Below, piece after piece: positions 33,865 to 46,297 of a stretch of 64,000 nt of DNA. The notes beneath the pieces were generated by a model. It ran no database searches. It saw nothing but the letters and a program-made list of their open reading frames with translations, and was not told where the DNA came from. Source of the stretch: Globisporangium splendens (lineage: Eukaryota > Oomycota > Peronosporomycetes > Pythiales > Pythiaceae). A program made the position numbers and the translations under genes. The stretch covers positions 62,001 through 126,000 of the forward strand of contig VFIW01000047.1 of the NCBI GenBank assembly GCA_006386115.1, in the 5' to 3' direction. Every line of letters begins with the position of its first letter. The stretch's first letter is position 1.

Positions 33865-34735
33865 GAGCTTCTCTCGTCTGTGTGTGGCTTTGCGGCTGAG
33901 GAACTTCTAGATGCAGAGCAAAACGCGGAGTGGGGACTGGGCGAACGGCCTCAAAGATCTTGTGCAGCAGCGAGTGATCTCTTAGTCGTTGTGCAACGCT
34001 CGACTTGGAGTTCTGTGGAACAACAGTTTTAACATGATGGGATCCGATGGCATGCATCATTGAGGATCGGGAGAAAGCCCCGTCGCACCTGGGTTCACTT
34101 TGAAGTTGGCAGCTGCTGATTATAATGTGAGGCGGTGTTGGTTTCGCTTGCGGAGATGGGGTCACGCCTTCTCGAGTGCAGTCAGCATTTATGCCCATTG
34201 GATCAAAATGAGCAAGTCGGTCAGGATGCCTGAGATCGTCAAGTCAATGGCCACGTACCATTGCCACTGTGGTAAATGTCTGGATGCGCCTGTTCCCATT
34301 AGGGGCACATGGTGCTGGAATGCTGGCTCCATGATGTCACTCAGATACCAATTCTTGGACTCGTGCACAGGAAATGAAGCTAGCGTCTTTGTTGTAAGCA
34401 CCTTGGAGGCACACATGGCAAGCATGTCTCCGAGAGTTGTCATGGGGGACTAAGGTGCCTCCACAAACAGCGTACATTGTGTGTGCATGCAGACCATTCG
34501 GTGGCGTCCATCTCTATGAGTTCACTGCAGAGAAGGCAGCGAAATTGTGCGTTACACCCGCATTGCAGCATGCACAAGCGGTGGTTTTGCTTTCTTGTCT
34601 TAGACTCGTGGCGTCTCGTGACCAGTCGTATCCGCCTTTCAACTCGCCCATCGAGTCTCACGCAAGACTTCACATATCCAAGCGTCTGGTCCTCCATCTT
34701 GTCTTCCGTGGCATTCTTCTGCCGGCGAAAGAATC
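33865..34735. other. Divergent intergenic region
   Basis: This lies between the ABC transporter and the kinesin-like gene. A 117-codon plus-strand frame (34100-34453) contains a CHCGKC motif, but I recognise no family and do not call it a gene. Confidence 0.4.
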
Positions 34736-37010
34736 ATGGCGAGCGCCACGAAGAGCGCCAAGCATGACGAGTGCGTGCGCGTGATGGTGCGCATCCGTCC
34801 GAGCAGCAACAAGGAGAAGCAGGATGGACGGCAGATCGTCGCGACCGCCAACTTCGAGCGCGCCGAGGTCTCCATCATCAACCCTGCAGCAGCGACGTCG
34901 GAGCCGCCCAAGTCGTTCACGTTTGACGCGGCGTTCGGATGCGATTCGACGCAGCAGCAGGTGTACGATGCCGCGGCGACCGCGATCGTCGAAGCCGTCA
35001 TGGAAGGGTACAACGGCACGATCTTCGCGTACGGCCAGACGGGGGCCGGCAAGTCGCACACGATGGAGGGCTACGGCGACCAACCGGGGATCATCCCCAA
35101 CTCGTTCAAGCACATCTTTGACAAGGTCGCGATCGCCGACAAGACCAAGCGCATCCTCGTGCGCGCGTCCTGCCTCGAGATCTATAACGAAGAGATCCGC
35201 GATCTGCTCTCCAAGGACCCCAAACCCGGGCGTGCACGTCAAGAACCTCACGGCACAGGTCGTCAAGGACACGGCCGATATCGACCACGTGATGCAGACG
35301 GGCAAGAAGAACCGCAGCGTCGTCGCCACACTCATGAACCAGACGTCATCGCGCAGTCATTCGATCTTCACGATCGTCGTCGAGTGCCTCAGCGAAAGCG
35401 GTGTCGACGGTAAAGACCACGTGTGCGTCGGGAAGCTCAACCTCGTCAATCTCGCCGGTAGCGAGCGCCAGTCCAAGACGGGCGCCACGGACGATCGTCT
35501 GCAGGAGGCCAACAAGATCAACCTGTCGCTCTCGGCGCTCAGGAACGTCATCTCGGCGCTCGTGGACGGCAAATCCAAGCACATCCCGTACCGCGACTCG
35601 AAGCTCACACGACTGCTCCAGGATTCGCTTGGCGGCAACACGAAAACCGCGATGATCGCAAACTGCGGTCCCGCCGATTACAATTACGAGGAAACGCTCA
35701 CGACGCTGCGGTATGCGAGCCGAGCCAAGAACATCAAGAACAAGCCCAAGATCAACGAGGACCCCAAGGACGCGATGATCCGCGAGTTCCAGGAGGAGAT
35801 CGAAGAGCTTAAGGCCAAATTGCTCGCCATGGAGCAAGGCAACGGCGCCGGCACTGGTAACCCCATGGACGACGGCATGAGCGCCGCCCAGCAGGCCGCG
35901 CCAGAGATCGTCGAATGCATCGTGATCGAGAAAGGCGTGAGTGAAGAAGAGGCCAAGGCGATCGCCGACAAGGCGCAGCGCGAGAAGGAGGAGATGCTCA
36001 AGAGCACGCAGAACGAGATCGCGATGGCGGCCAAGGACAAGGCGATCGCCGAGCACAACAAGCGCGAGATCGAACTTCAACTCGAGCGCGAGCACAAGCA
36101 GGCCGAGGAGCTCGAGAAGCAGCAGAAGGCGCTCATGGACAAGCTTGCGTCGTTGCAGGCGAAGCTGCTCATCGGTGGCGAAATGGTCAACAAAGCTGCG
36201 CAGCAGGAAGACGAACTGCGGCGTACGAAGCTCGAGTTGGATGAGCGCAAGCAGCAGGAGCTCAAGTTGGCGCGCGAACTCGCCGAGCAGGAGGAAGCCA
36301 ACTTGATGCGCGAAGAGAAGTACCAGTCGCTCCAGGAGGAAGCCGAAGCCAAGGCACGCAAGCTCAAGAAGGTGTACACCAAGGTCAAAGAAGTGCTCGC
36401 CGAGATCAAGCACATGGAGAAAGCGCACGACCGCGAGCGCGAAGACCTGCTGGACACGATCCGGCAGCTTACGGTACAGCTCAAGCTGAAGACGCTGATA
36501 CTCGAGTACTTCATGCCGATCGACGCCGTCGCGCTGCTCGAATCACGTGTGCGCTGGAACGACGACGAGGACGACTGCACGCTCAACAAACTGGAGCTCG
36601 CAGGCAACACACTGCGTCCTCGGCAGCGTCCACCGTCGGCGAGCGGCTTGAAGCGGCCCGAGACGTCGTCCGAGGGCGGCAAATCCCGCAAAAAGTACAC
36701 GACTCCGGACTTGGACGATGGCTTTGGCGGCAATGGCGCGGGTGAAGACGACGAGATCGCACTCGCAGAGGAAATGGAGCTCGCGCGCAACCCGTTCTTC
36801 GTGTACGTCTCGGACGAAGAGGGCGACGGGTACGCACCTGCCGCGAATCGCAAGAAACTCGTGTCTTCGTCGTCTGGTTCGTCAGGCACCAGTCGTCCAA
36901 AGACCGCAAACAAATCGTCTTCGTCGTCCAGCAAGTTGAGCTCCAAGAGCACCAGCAGCAGCTCCAAGCGACCTGAGACTGCATCCTCGAAGCGAAGAAG
37001 TGAGAAGTAG
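34736..37010 (+). CDS. Kinesin-2-like motor, reading frame broken in the motor domain
   Basis: The motor starts at 34736 (VMVRIRP) and has the P-loop GQTGAGKS. It runs to a SKDPK segment near 35222, then the frame changes near 35230. From there the other frame carries [32 protein letters not shown] and [17 protein letters not shown], ending at 37010. After the motor comes a long coiled coil and a Ser/Lys-rich tail. KIF3-family proteins have about ten more residues at the break (the RLEVKERPD region), so a deletion of about 29 or 32 bases explains the frameshift. Two near-invariant residues also differ: the switch II motif reads NLAGSE instead of DLAGSE, and LSALRNVI replaces LSxLGNVI. Kinesin-2 drives intraflagellar transport elsewhere. 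The gene is probably a recent pseudogene, unless the assembly is wrong. Confidence 0.75.
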
Positions 37011-37172
37011 CACACGACCTAAGGACAACAGCAGACCTCCAGTCTCTTTCTCAACATCATACATTTGTTTTTGCATACATATATAGCAAACCCGACGAAT
37101 CTGCGTTTTGACCACGCCTTCCTCATCATAATAATAAGAATACAAATACACACATCCATCCATGGGACCTAC

Positions 37173-38838
37173 TCACTGGAGCTTGAACACTGGCCCGATG
37201 ACCTCGTTCTCGCAGCGCACGGCGATGAGCAGGATGTGCATGAGCCAAAACTCGAGCGTCGTGGCGCTGGAGCTCGGCACAAAGCCGCCGAACGAGTTGC
37301 GGCAGAGCGCGCCGTTCTCGCCCGCGTGCTCGTAGAGCCCCCAGCTGAAGACGTTGGCCCAGACCTCACGCCGCTGCTGCGTGAATGGCGACTGGACTGC
37401 AGTCTTGTTGTCCTGCGAAGACGGCGTCAGGATCCGGTTCGTGGGGTCGATTGAGTTGAAGAGTACCATGTAGCCCGTGTCGATCTGCACGCGCGACGCG
37501 AGCAGCAGAGACTTGATGGTCACGTCCTGGCCGTCGCGCTCGATCGTGCGGTAGAAGATCACGTTGCTGTCGTTCACGCGCTGCACGAGGTGGAAGCGGA
37601 TGCTGATCTCCGAGTTGTAGATCCGATTCACGCCGGCTTCGGTCGACAGGATGTCCCACATCGTCGTCGACACCTGCTCGGACGACAACGGAAATGTTTT
37701 CTCCAGAAAGAACTTCATCGTGTCGCCCTCGACCTTGCGGCGGTCGCGCCAGCCGAACACGCTCGCGCCCGTCGTCACATACGATTGCGTTTCACGGAAC
37801 GCCATGATGCGCGCGTACGCGTCGCGCACGACGGTCATACACTCGTCCTCGGTCACAGGTTTGATGCGCACCGCAGGCGTCACGGAGTCTCCGTCATTAG
37901 CAGGATGCTCTGTGTCCATGGGCGACGGCGACGGCGACGGCAACCCAGCGATCTTTGCGACCTGCTCCTGGTCCCGTAGCTCCTCGTCCAGCAGGATGCC
38001 CACGCGGGTGCGCGCCTTGGACTGCTCGGCGGCGAGCGCGCGCAGCTTCTCGTTCTCCTGCCGCAGGTCGTCCTTGGAGATCGCGAGCTGCGTGTACTGC
38101 TCACGCAGCGTCTCAAAGGACGACGACGTGCCGTCGTGGAGCTGGTGCTGCATCGCGAACCTGCGGCGACCGTCAAGCACGGCCTGGTATTCCTCCTCGA
38201 GCTTGTCGGCCACGTCACGCAGCTCCTTGATCGTGTCCTATGTGTACACAAAAATATCACCCAAGGCATATAAGCCTCACAAATTCCCAAACAGCAAGTT
38301 TTAAGAGTGAAAAGTGGACGTGACGTACGATTTTGCGGTAGTAGGAACGCTTGACGAGCTGCCGCTGCTTGACGCGCTTCTCCGACTCGGTGAGTGGCGC
38401 GAAGCCGTTGCGCGCGCGGCGCTTGGGCTTCTTGGCCGTGCTGTCAGGTGCTTGAGGCTCCTCCTCTTCGTCTTTAGCTTCCGCTGCTTTGCGTGCAGCC
38501 GTGGGCGTCTGCGTGTGCTGCAGCAGCGGCTGCGGGACCGACAGTGGCGCCGTCTCCTTGTCCTTGGACTTGAGCTCCTGGATAATGCGGTTCATCGACA
38601 GATCCTGTACCCTCGGCAGCGTATGGCGCTGTCGCCTAAATACAACACACACACATGTCTATCATTAAACTGGCACAAAAACACACACAAACATAGAGAC
38701 TCACTGCTGCGTGAAGAGGTCGAGCGACTTCATGTCCATTTTCTTTTGCGGTGCCGCTGCGGTGTCTTGTCTGTCGCCGTCGTGGCAGTAGGACGCAGTG
38801 GACGGCGCCGCCACGTTCAGCAACTCGGTGATCTTCAT
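37173..38838 (-). CDS. bZIP transcription factor with large C-terminal domain, oomycete type
   Basis: Three exons, 38838-38705, 38635-38329 and 38237-37173 (donors GTGAGT and GTACGT), encode 501 residues. The N-terminus has a short lysine-rich region (KKPKRRARNG) that could be a nuclear signal. The basic region KRVKQRQLVKRSYYRKI lies at the end of exon 2 and the leucine-zipper-like helix (IKELRDVADKLEEEYQ) opens exon 3, so intron 2 divides them. The remaining 300 or so residues form a conserved domain of mixed alpha/beta character. They include VFGWRDRRKVEGDTMKFF, VNDSNVIFYRTIERDG and WGLYEHAGENGALCRNSFGG. This layout resembles the bZIP-plus-START-like proteins that are abundant in Phytophthora, but the START assignment is not proven. 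It should bind DNA as a dimer; targets are unknown. Confidence 0.82.
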
Positions 38839-41184
38839 GCTCGCAGTAGCAAAATGGTACGTGTTTGCTTTAAGCGCGTGCGTATTACGGAGCTCGATGG
38901 GAGGCGCTTGATGGTCGAATGGCGATTTGCTTCTTTGCGGGAACACCGATTTGCTTGCTGCTTGATCGGGAACACCGGCGTGACTCAAATCTTATCGGCA
39001 AGGTGGCGTGTTGATAAATGGTGGAGACCGGCAAAATACGAAGTACCGATTGGACGGGACGATAAAATCGCGGTTTTGTTTTGTGGAAGCAAGCAAAGAC
39101 ACACTCAGAAAGAAAGGGAAAACAACATTGTGTTGCGCACAGCACAGCACGCTCCAAATAAGCATTGGCGTGATTGCTCCTGGCGACCTTTCTCTGTTCG
39201 TCCCACTGTCTCTTTCGTCAATGACATCCAATTCCAGAGGTACTTGACAATAGCATTCTGTTTGTTAGGACTGCCGAGCAAATGCAAACATAATTTGATG
39301 CGGGTTGTGCAGGTCAGATGGGGAGGTGGAAGTGAAAATGGGTGAGCATCCGATTGCTTAGTCTGTGCAATCAGGTGATTGCAGCAAGATCACAAAATCG
39401 AAGAACTGGCAAATGGACCCACCAAAGCAAAAGGCATCTCCGTAATTCCAATTACGGCACCCTGCAGACCTCACTTCGCATCAACACCCCACGACCGCCT
39501 CGAGAAGCAGGCGTCTTTGCTTCTTCGCAATCCATATTTCTTCTCAAACAACGAGCTTATGAGAGCAGAAATCAAGCCAAATTCCCTCTCCATGTTTCCG
39601 CTGATTGAAAGAGCCTTAGAAAGCCGTATTGCCTCCTAATTCCGTGTTATTTTTTCCTCTCTCTGTCACACACACACACACACACACACACACTGAAAAT
39701 GAGACAGTTTTGAACGTTGCACTAACGAGACGCAGCTCATTGCAGATCGTTTGTACAGGTGGAGTCTGAAGTCTGGACAGTGTGTCGCCAATGATTTCGT
39801 TGCTATGCGACCTGAGCGTCGTCAACATGGCGGATACGCTGTGAAATCTCAATTTCAGGGGTTTGCTGTTGCTGTTTCGATGCCCAGCTCATCACAATTT
39901 TGAAACCGTGATTTCGCGGCATTTCGTCGCAATCAGTGCTTCACCTGTCCTATCGAGCAGGTCAGTCCGACGCTTTAATCTGAGATCAGTTTCTCATCCA
40001 AATGGGAAATAGGGCACACACACAAAACATGCAATGCACGAAACCTGAGTTTGAGAGCAGCAGCAGAGCGCGCAAGAAATCAACTGTTTGCTTGCATACG
40101 TCAATCCGTGAATGTGCGCCGCGATAGAGTCATCGTCAATGCTTTCGGGCCTTTCCGCGTCATAGGGGAGGGGTTGATCATGCCACTGCCAGCCACACAC
40201 GCAAATCGGTAATCAAAGTTGTGACACTTGTCAACAAGAAGCCTGGTAGCATTCATGCAGACAGCATCTTTAATAGAGAAGGAAGGTCAATTCGGCTCTT
40301 GAGAACTCGATAAATCAATATGCCGCTCACTTCAATGAGTGTTATACAGAATCTGAGTGCACAGTGGCACATTGGCAATGCAGGTGTCCACCGCACTGTT
40401 TGTTGCAGGTCCGACTTGAGGGACGCCATGTCAAGTCATCAAGAGAGCAAGGGCAGATGGCGTTCCGTATTTTGGCGTAACCACGATACAGAAATTATGT
40501 CACAATTCGAATTATCGCCACCTTGATCGCTATTTGCCATACTTTGCGATCTTGAAGCTTTCTCGGAGCAGCACTGCGGTGTGTGTGTGTGTGTTTTGCG
40601 AGAATGGAAATGGCGTTTGCCCACATCGAGTTTGGAAAATGGCGGCATTCGGAGGCAACCAGAGCGCATCGCCCACACAATCGCATGCGCTGCTGCAGGG
40701 ACTGCAGCACGCAAAGTGGTAAGCATCCCATCGAAACAGCTGCTCGTCTTGTTGTCGCCGCTTCAACATCACGCGCTTCCTGTACTCTTTTTGAACTTAG
40801 TTGAAGTTGACTGAGCTCTTGATGCTGAGGCGGCGGAAAGCCGACGGGAGGAGCTGCAGACTCGACAACATTGCATCTAACAAGCTCACAAACATCCAAG
40901 AGCTGCAACGAGCACTCACTTTTTCCACATATTCTTTGCCATTCTTCAAACCTGTTTCTTTTTCATTCTTCAAACACCTGGATAGCCTTGTTCCTTTCAC
41001 TTCGTCACTCGACTCTCTCTCTCCACTCAACATGCTTCTCTCTCTTCTTCAACGCATTTCGTCAACGCATGCTAAATGGACGTTTCCATTCGCAAAGCGT
41101 GTTCTTGTCAAACTTGTCCCTTTCCCCCTGTGCTGCGCAAAACTTTATGGATCTCTCCTCTTGGATCAGAAACCTGTGATCGTC
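38839..41184. other. Gene-free tract with simple repeats
   Basis: I find no gene with a recognisable domain. A (CA)n run lies at 39666-39692. Short frames of up to about 130 codons occur on both strands and are unrelated to known families. Confidence 0.45.
39666..39692. repeat. (CA)n microsatellite
   Basis: An uninterrupted CA dinucleotide run in the gene-free tract. Confidence 0.9.
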
Positions 41185-42309
41185 TTAAATGGACGGACCG
41201 AGAATCGGACGCCCTTCTCCACGTTCCTGGACTGGTGGGGATGCGTACGGATACGGCGGGTTCGCTGCTGCTGCCGACGCGTACGACTGCTGCGGAGCCG
41301 CATTGATCGGCTGTCTACTCTGGTCCTGACCATAGTAGTTGCGCGGGTGCGGGTTGAACGGTCCCTGCTGCTTCACAGGCATGCGGATCTCCTGGTATCC
41401 GTGGCGGCGGCCGCGGCGCGAGAACATCACATAGCACGAGAGCACCACGAGCGCGATCTCGAAGAACACGATCGCGAACACGAACACCGCGATGAGCAGC
41501 GACTGGTTGTTGACCCACGTGATCATGCGCGACTCGCACGCGCAGAGCATCGAGTGCTGCGTGATCGAGTCCGTCAGACTAAAGTTCGCGCCGGCGCATT
41601 TCAGGAAATCGCTGCCTGGTGTCAAGTCCGCAGTGCCAATGCGGCAGTTCGTTTCAATGAATTTCGCAAACCACACAAAGTCCGGGTTCTCGCACGTCGC
41701 CGTGAGCGCATGGTTCTGCAGCGTGAGGTCGACGTCGACTTCGAGCCCGCAGTGGTTGTACGCGTCCTTAAAGCGGCGGTTGATCCATTTCAGGATCGCT
41801 TGATCCCCAGACGAGAGCACCGACAGGTCAAAGTTGTGCTCCGAGACGGTCACCAGCGAGTTGTGCACGTGGTACATGAACCCGGCGAGCGAGAGCTGCG
41901 CGATCACCGACACGATCACGAGAATCGCATACGGGAACAGGAACACCTTGCTGTCCCACTGCGCACCACAGCAGCCCAAGAGCGCGATCAGGATGATCAG
42001 CGCGCCACACATGATGATCGCGCTCGTGATGCCGCCGTCCGAGAACTCGTTCACATCCGGAAGCGACACCATGTAGCCTACATACGCATAGGAATGCCAA
42101 TAGACACGTCACAGGAAAAAAATCAAATAAATCAGGAATGAGGCGTTAAGAGGGGATCTCCTTTACTCCGCAGCATGTAGGCGCCATGCGACCAATAGAA
42201 AGGGAGACGCACCTCCGAGCGTGACCAGCACGGACCCGAGCAGCAGGAAGAGCACATTCGTGAACACGAGGATGCTGCGCGACAGCGAGCGCCACGCGTG
42301 CATCGTCAT
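41185..42309 (-). CDS. Tetraspanin family protein
   Basis: Two exons, 42309-42213 and 42077-41185 (donor GTGCGT, phase 1), encode 329 residues. Four transmembrane helices are visible: TM1 (FTNVLFLLLGSVLVTLG), TM2 ending in IALLGCCGA, TM3 (FPYAILVIVSVIAQLSLAGF) and TM4 (AVFVFAIVFFEIALVVLSC). The large loop between TM3 and TM4 holds six cysteines; the animal CCG motif is absent. The cytoplasmic tail of about 80 residues is rich in P, Y, Q and A. Oomycete tetraspanins organise membrane microdomains, and some are linked to zoospores. ATG at 42309 (MTMHAW) was chosen over the one at 42303. TM1 is in exon 1, so splicing is required. Confidence 0.8.
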
Positions 42310-43019
42310 CTTGCTTCTTCTCTCAAGCGCGCGCCGTTGAGCTCAAACACGCGTGGTCGTATGCACACAGAGACACACACGGCAGCAGGTAGTGGTGGTC
42401 GTCTGTCGTGTCTGAAGGCAGCGGGCGAGCGGCGGAATGCGGGCGGCGTTCGTCCAGCGGCAGCGCGTGCGTTGCTTCGTCTCTGCCTTGCGTTCTCTTG
42501 TTTGGCTGCAGTGTGTGTGCGTGTATATGTGCACACGTAAACGAAAGTTCTACAAACTGCAAGTATCGACAAGCAAATCTCAAAGACCACAAACAGCAGC
42601 ACTTGAGTTTTAGATTGTGATCTTCTTAAAGCAATGTTACCTCTTTTCAAAGTTACTCAATCTAATTTTGAGTTTGGTCTTGGCAGTGTTTGATAATTGG
42701 TGAGAGAGAGAGAGAGAGAGAGCGGAAGGTGGGGAAGCACTGGCCAGAGTGAAGGTCCGTGGTCTACTTAACACCCGTTAACATCCGCTTACGTTCACTT
42801 TGACTCGCTTTTCAGCGAATCACAACCCCGCTCAACCTCCATTTTCAAACGCGTGTGAACCCATCGGCGTCATTCAAATCCTGAGTTGCATTCGGCATCT
42901 CGACCGATTCCATTGGTCATTGAATAAATTGTTTCCTCTTTTTACCCAATCAGGAATGCACATTTCGACCTTGGATGCTGGATCTGAAAGCACAACGACA
43001 AGCTGGAATGTCGGTTCTC
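42310..43019. other. Intergenic region with (GA)n
   Basis: This lies upstream of the tetraspanin gene and downstream of the LRR membrane protein. It holds a (GA)n run at 42702-42722 and no supported gene. Confidence 0.5.
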
Positions 43020-45083
43020 CTAGCTGGCGCAGTGGTGACTCGACGCCACTGCCGCGTCCTGGCGACTCACCACCGCCTTGCAGAAGGGCGTGTTCCCACC
43101 CTGTACAGCCACTTGGCTGCGGAAGCGCGTCGTCGTCATCCACGCAGGCAGCACCGACACATTCGTGTACTCAAAGTTGACTTTCTTCAAGATCGCGCTG
43201 GGCGACGCGACTTGTGCTGGCAGTTCACTCAGCAGCGGGTTGTAATTCACTTCGAGCCATTTCAAGCTCGGGATCTCAAAGAGCTCCGGTGGAAGCTGGG
43301 AGATGCGCGTGTACTGCAGAGTCAAGCGCATGAGCTCCATGCGAAGAAACACCGGCGGAAGAGATGTCGCAGTGCTGTGGCCGAAGATCATGTTGATGCT
43401 TTTCGGCCAGATCGTCGCGAGACTTGGCGGGAGATCGTTGAGCCTGCACGCAGCGATGTAGACGGTGCCGACTGACTGTGGGGAATCGGGAGCCAGCAGT
43501 CCTGGCGGCAGAATCGTCCCGTTGCTAAACAAGCTGAAGTTGACGCTGATGAACGTCAGCTGCCGGATCACAGGGTGGTACTTCTCCGATAATGCTGCTG
43601 ACTCGAACCATTCGAGCACAGTCGAGTTGTACAAGTAGATAGCCCTCAGATCGGTGAAGTCGCGGATACTGTCTGGCACGTGGAAAGTGGGACAGTTTCG
43701 ATAGATCAAGATGGAGACCGCGTTCCTGTCGATTTCTGTCGTCGTTGCGTCTAGCTCTGCGGCTGTCCCGAGCAGTCTGGGATTGTGAAGCTGGCAGTCA
43801 ATATCCATATAAGCGCATGCGGTTTTCGAGCCCAACCAGGGACGCACCTGCACCATACAACCGAGAATGTCGTTGCCGTCTGGCAAACTGCTCGCAATAT
43901 GAAGTCCAAGGATTCCGGCACCCCACAAAATGAGCAGCGCGTGTATCAACGTTTCAATCCGAAGACTCTGCAATCGGGATTTTTTCTTGTGCGACTTGGA
44001 TGCGCGGTGTCTGGAGAGATATATACTGGCTTCTGAAGAGGCTGCGAGCAGCTTCACGTCGTCCAGACAGAGCAAAAGTGTCAGTGCGAACAGTACGCGG
44101 CCGAGAAAGTCGGACCAAGACTGAATGAAGAGCATCTTGAACTCGTTGTTTAGGTTGGTGATCCAGACTTTATCCACCCACTTCGCAAACGTGAAGTCGG
44201 TCGCAACTGGATCGTAGCCGGGCAAGTACAGCACCACAAACACCATTGGTAACCCGACGCTCGAGACAAAGTCGAGTACGATGTCAAACAGCAGGCACAG
44301 AATCAGCTCCAAGCGAGGATTCTGGGGAGACAAATGGCGAATCGCTGGGGTCGACCAGCAACTGATCGCGACAACCACGACTGCAAGCCGATTGAGCCAT
44401 ACGCGGGGGGCGTACACGCTCAAGAAGTAGGCTTGAATGGACTGGAGAACGGTCTCAGTGGCTTCGCGAATCAAGAACAAGAGCGCAAAATGCTTGCCTC
44501 CGACGCCGAAGAACCCGGAGTAGCCGAACGACTGGTTCCAAATGACCGACGCCGTATGTGCTGCTCGTTGAAGTGACCCGGAAATCACTGCGACGCGTTC
44601 GAATGATCCACTGTGGCCCCCACTCGCGATGACGCTGCTTGCATGTGACGATGACGATGTCTGTGCTGGCTGAATTTGATGTATTCTTGCGTGAGTATCA
44701 CCGGCTGAAGATCGATGGAAGAAGAACTTGCGCTTGAGAACGGACATGATCAGCATCTCTAACAAACACGCGACGTGGACGACAGAGCAGATCCCGTGAA
44801 AGGTGACGAAAACTGGGAAATACTGCATATCGATACTGAGATGGTAGATCCGCATGTGCGCCGCCAATATAGTGCGAGGTATCTCATGGTACACGTATGC
44901 TCCGAAAGCATAAAACGCCCCGCATATCGCATGAATGAGCACGATGATCATCCACAAGATGCGTGTGGAAGCCACGGCTTGGTTGGCACGCAACAGCTCA
45001 CTGCTGGCCGAAACAATCCCACCGCGTGTCGAAGTGCGGGGGCATCTCACTGCACTGCTGGTTTCGACAAACACGCTTTTCAT
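43020..45083 (-). CDS. Multi-pass membrane protein with C-terminal leucine-rich repeats
   Basis: A single exon of 687 residues. A hydrophilic start is followed by about seven hydrophobic helices spread over residues 41-405 (for example MIIVLIHAICGAFYAFGAYV at 45-64, FVTFHGICSVVHVACLLEML near 92-111, and others around 200-290, 330-350 and 385-405). The C-terminal third carries LRR-like segments, such as LRAIYLYNSTVLEWF, LNDLPPSLATIWP, LRMELMRLTLQYTRISQLPP and SLKWLEVNYNPLLSELP, and ends soon after VLPAWM. The domain order suits a receptor- or scaffold-like protein with repeats outside or inside the cell; orientation is not clear. Similar proteins are common in Phytophthora and have no assigned function. 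There is no signal peptide. The start is the ATG at 45083. Confidence 0.8.
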   Translation of the reverse strand: MKSVFVETSSAVRCPRTSTRGGIVSASSELLRANQAVASTRILWMIIVLIHAICGAFYAFGAYVYHEIPRTILAAHMRIYHLSIDMQYFPVFVTFHGICSVVHVACLLEMLIMSVLKRKFFFHRSSAGDTHARIHQIQPAQTSSSSHASSVIASGGHSGSFERVAVISGSLQRAAHTASVIWNQSFGYSGFFGVGGKHFALLFLIREATETVLQSIQAYFLSVYAPRVWLNRLAVVVVAISCWSTPAIRHLSPQNPRLELILCLLFDIVLDFVSSVGLPMVFVVLYLPGYDPVATDFTFAKWVDKVWITNLNNEFKMLFIQSWSDFLGRVLFALTLLLCLDDVKLLAASSEASIYLSRHRASKSHKKKSRLQSLRIETLIHALLILWGAGILGLHIASSLPDGNDILGCMVQVRPWLGSKTACAYMDIDCQLHNPRLLGTAAELDATTTEIDRNAVSILIYRNCPTFHVPDSIRDFTDLRAIYLYNSTVLEWFESAALSEKYHPVIRQLTFISVNFSLFSNGTILPPGLLAPDSPQSVGTVYIAACRLNDLPPSLATIWPKSINMIFGHSTATSLPPVFLRMELMRLTLQYTRISQLPPELFEIPSLKWLEVNYNPLLSELPAQVASPSAILKKVNFEYTNVSVLPAWMTTTRFRSQVAVQGGNTPFCKAVVSRQDAAVASSHHCAS

Positions 45084-46297
45084 CTTGGATTTCGAAAGTC
45101 ACCACCGAGTTTATGCCGCGAATGATGCTCGAGTCATAAAGCAAAGCCGATACGAAGACGAAGCGCGTAGACGATCAGCCACTCCGATGAATGCAGTCCC
45201 AATTGCCTTGTCGGAGATCGATGAGGTCCGATAATGGCCGAGAAACACCGTCGACTGCACGCACTCGTTTCGCCCCTTTCCAACAACACGGCATGCGTAT
45301 TTTTATCCCGAGGTGATCGACTTGCATTTTGTCCTAAATATACGCCAGTTCATGATCAACCTTCGGACCATGGAAGAAGAATCACCAGGACGCGATTTCT
45401 CCGACAATGGAAGCCCAAAGCCTACTCAATCGAAAGGAGATTTACTGAAAATAGTCTGTGGCCAGCTATTTCATCGAAACTCTTTTGTTTTTCGGCCCAG
45501 GAAGCAGCACAAATCGAAAAAGAACAAGAGAGGAAATTGGCAGTCTTCTGTCGACAGGACACACATTCGATGTGCCCATAAAGCTTGTTTTTCTTTCAGT
45601 GATGATGCTTGGATTCCCTGCGTCACTTTGAGATCGACTTTAGCCGACAGCAACCTTCAAAATACTTGACCGGTCAGGTTGAGTTGAAAGAGTTAAGTAG
45701 TTCAAGTTGAACCAAAGATCGGTCCAAGAGCTCCAAATCAGTTTATGTCGCTGGGCACGAAAAGTCATACACATGGACACTGTTGCTCAGCACTGAACTG
45801 TTGGTGCGACACTCTCTTTTCGACCAACAACAGACCAGCGAATCCTCACTCATCTCGGTTAACCAAGTGTCGTTCCATTTGCCACACGTCGGAGACGATG
45901 AGGGTTTTCAACCGGTTTTCGCAAATTGACACGACAGCACAACTCCCCTTGATTAGAACACAACCGGTCATTTGAAACTGTTCGCCTCCATCCACGCACA
46001 TCACACCAACTGGGTGCCTTGAGCATCTCGCATGAACATTTGTGAACCCGCCAGAGAACTTTGACTTCCGTTGCCATTCTCCAATTTCCTCCAACGAAAT
46101 CAATTCCAAAACAAACAGCAACAAGCTCCTCGAGTACACTTACTACCCCTCCGCAACGACCCTCAAGCTCTGCGTCAACCTCATCAGCCAGCCAAGCCGC
46201 TCTGGTACGATACCACAGCGAAATCTGTCCCTTGAACGATTGCTTGAGTGCCAAATGCGGTCTTGTTCAATTCGTATACTGACGGATTGTGTTTCAA
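45084..46297. other. Gene-free region
   Basis: No supported gene is seen here. Several short frames on both strands (longest 131 codons on the minus strand around 45859-46254) show no domain. Confidence 0.4.

Noticed and set aside
34100..34453. 117-codon frame with a CHCGKC motif as a small zinc protein
   Set aside because: Only two cysteine pairs, no family resemblance and no promoter.
40801..42141. Plus-strand frame of 446 codons overlapping the tetraspanin
   Set aside because: Its second half is antisense to the tetraspanin and its first half has no domain.
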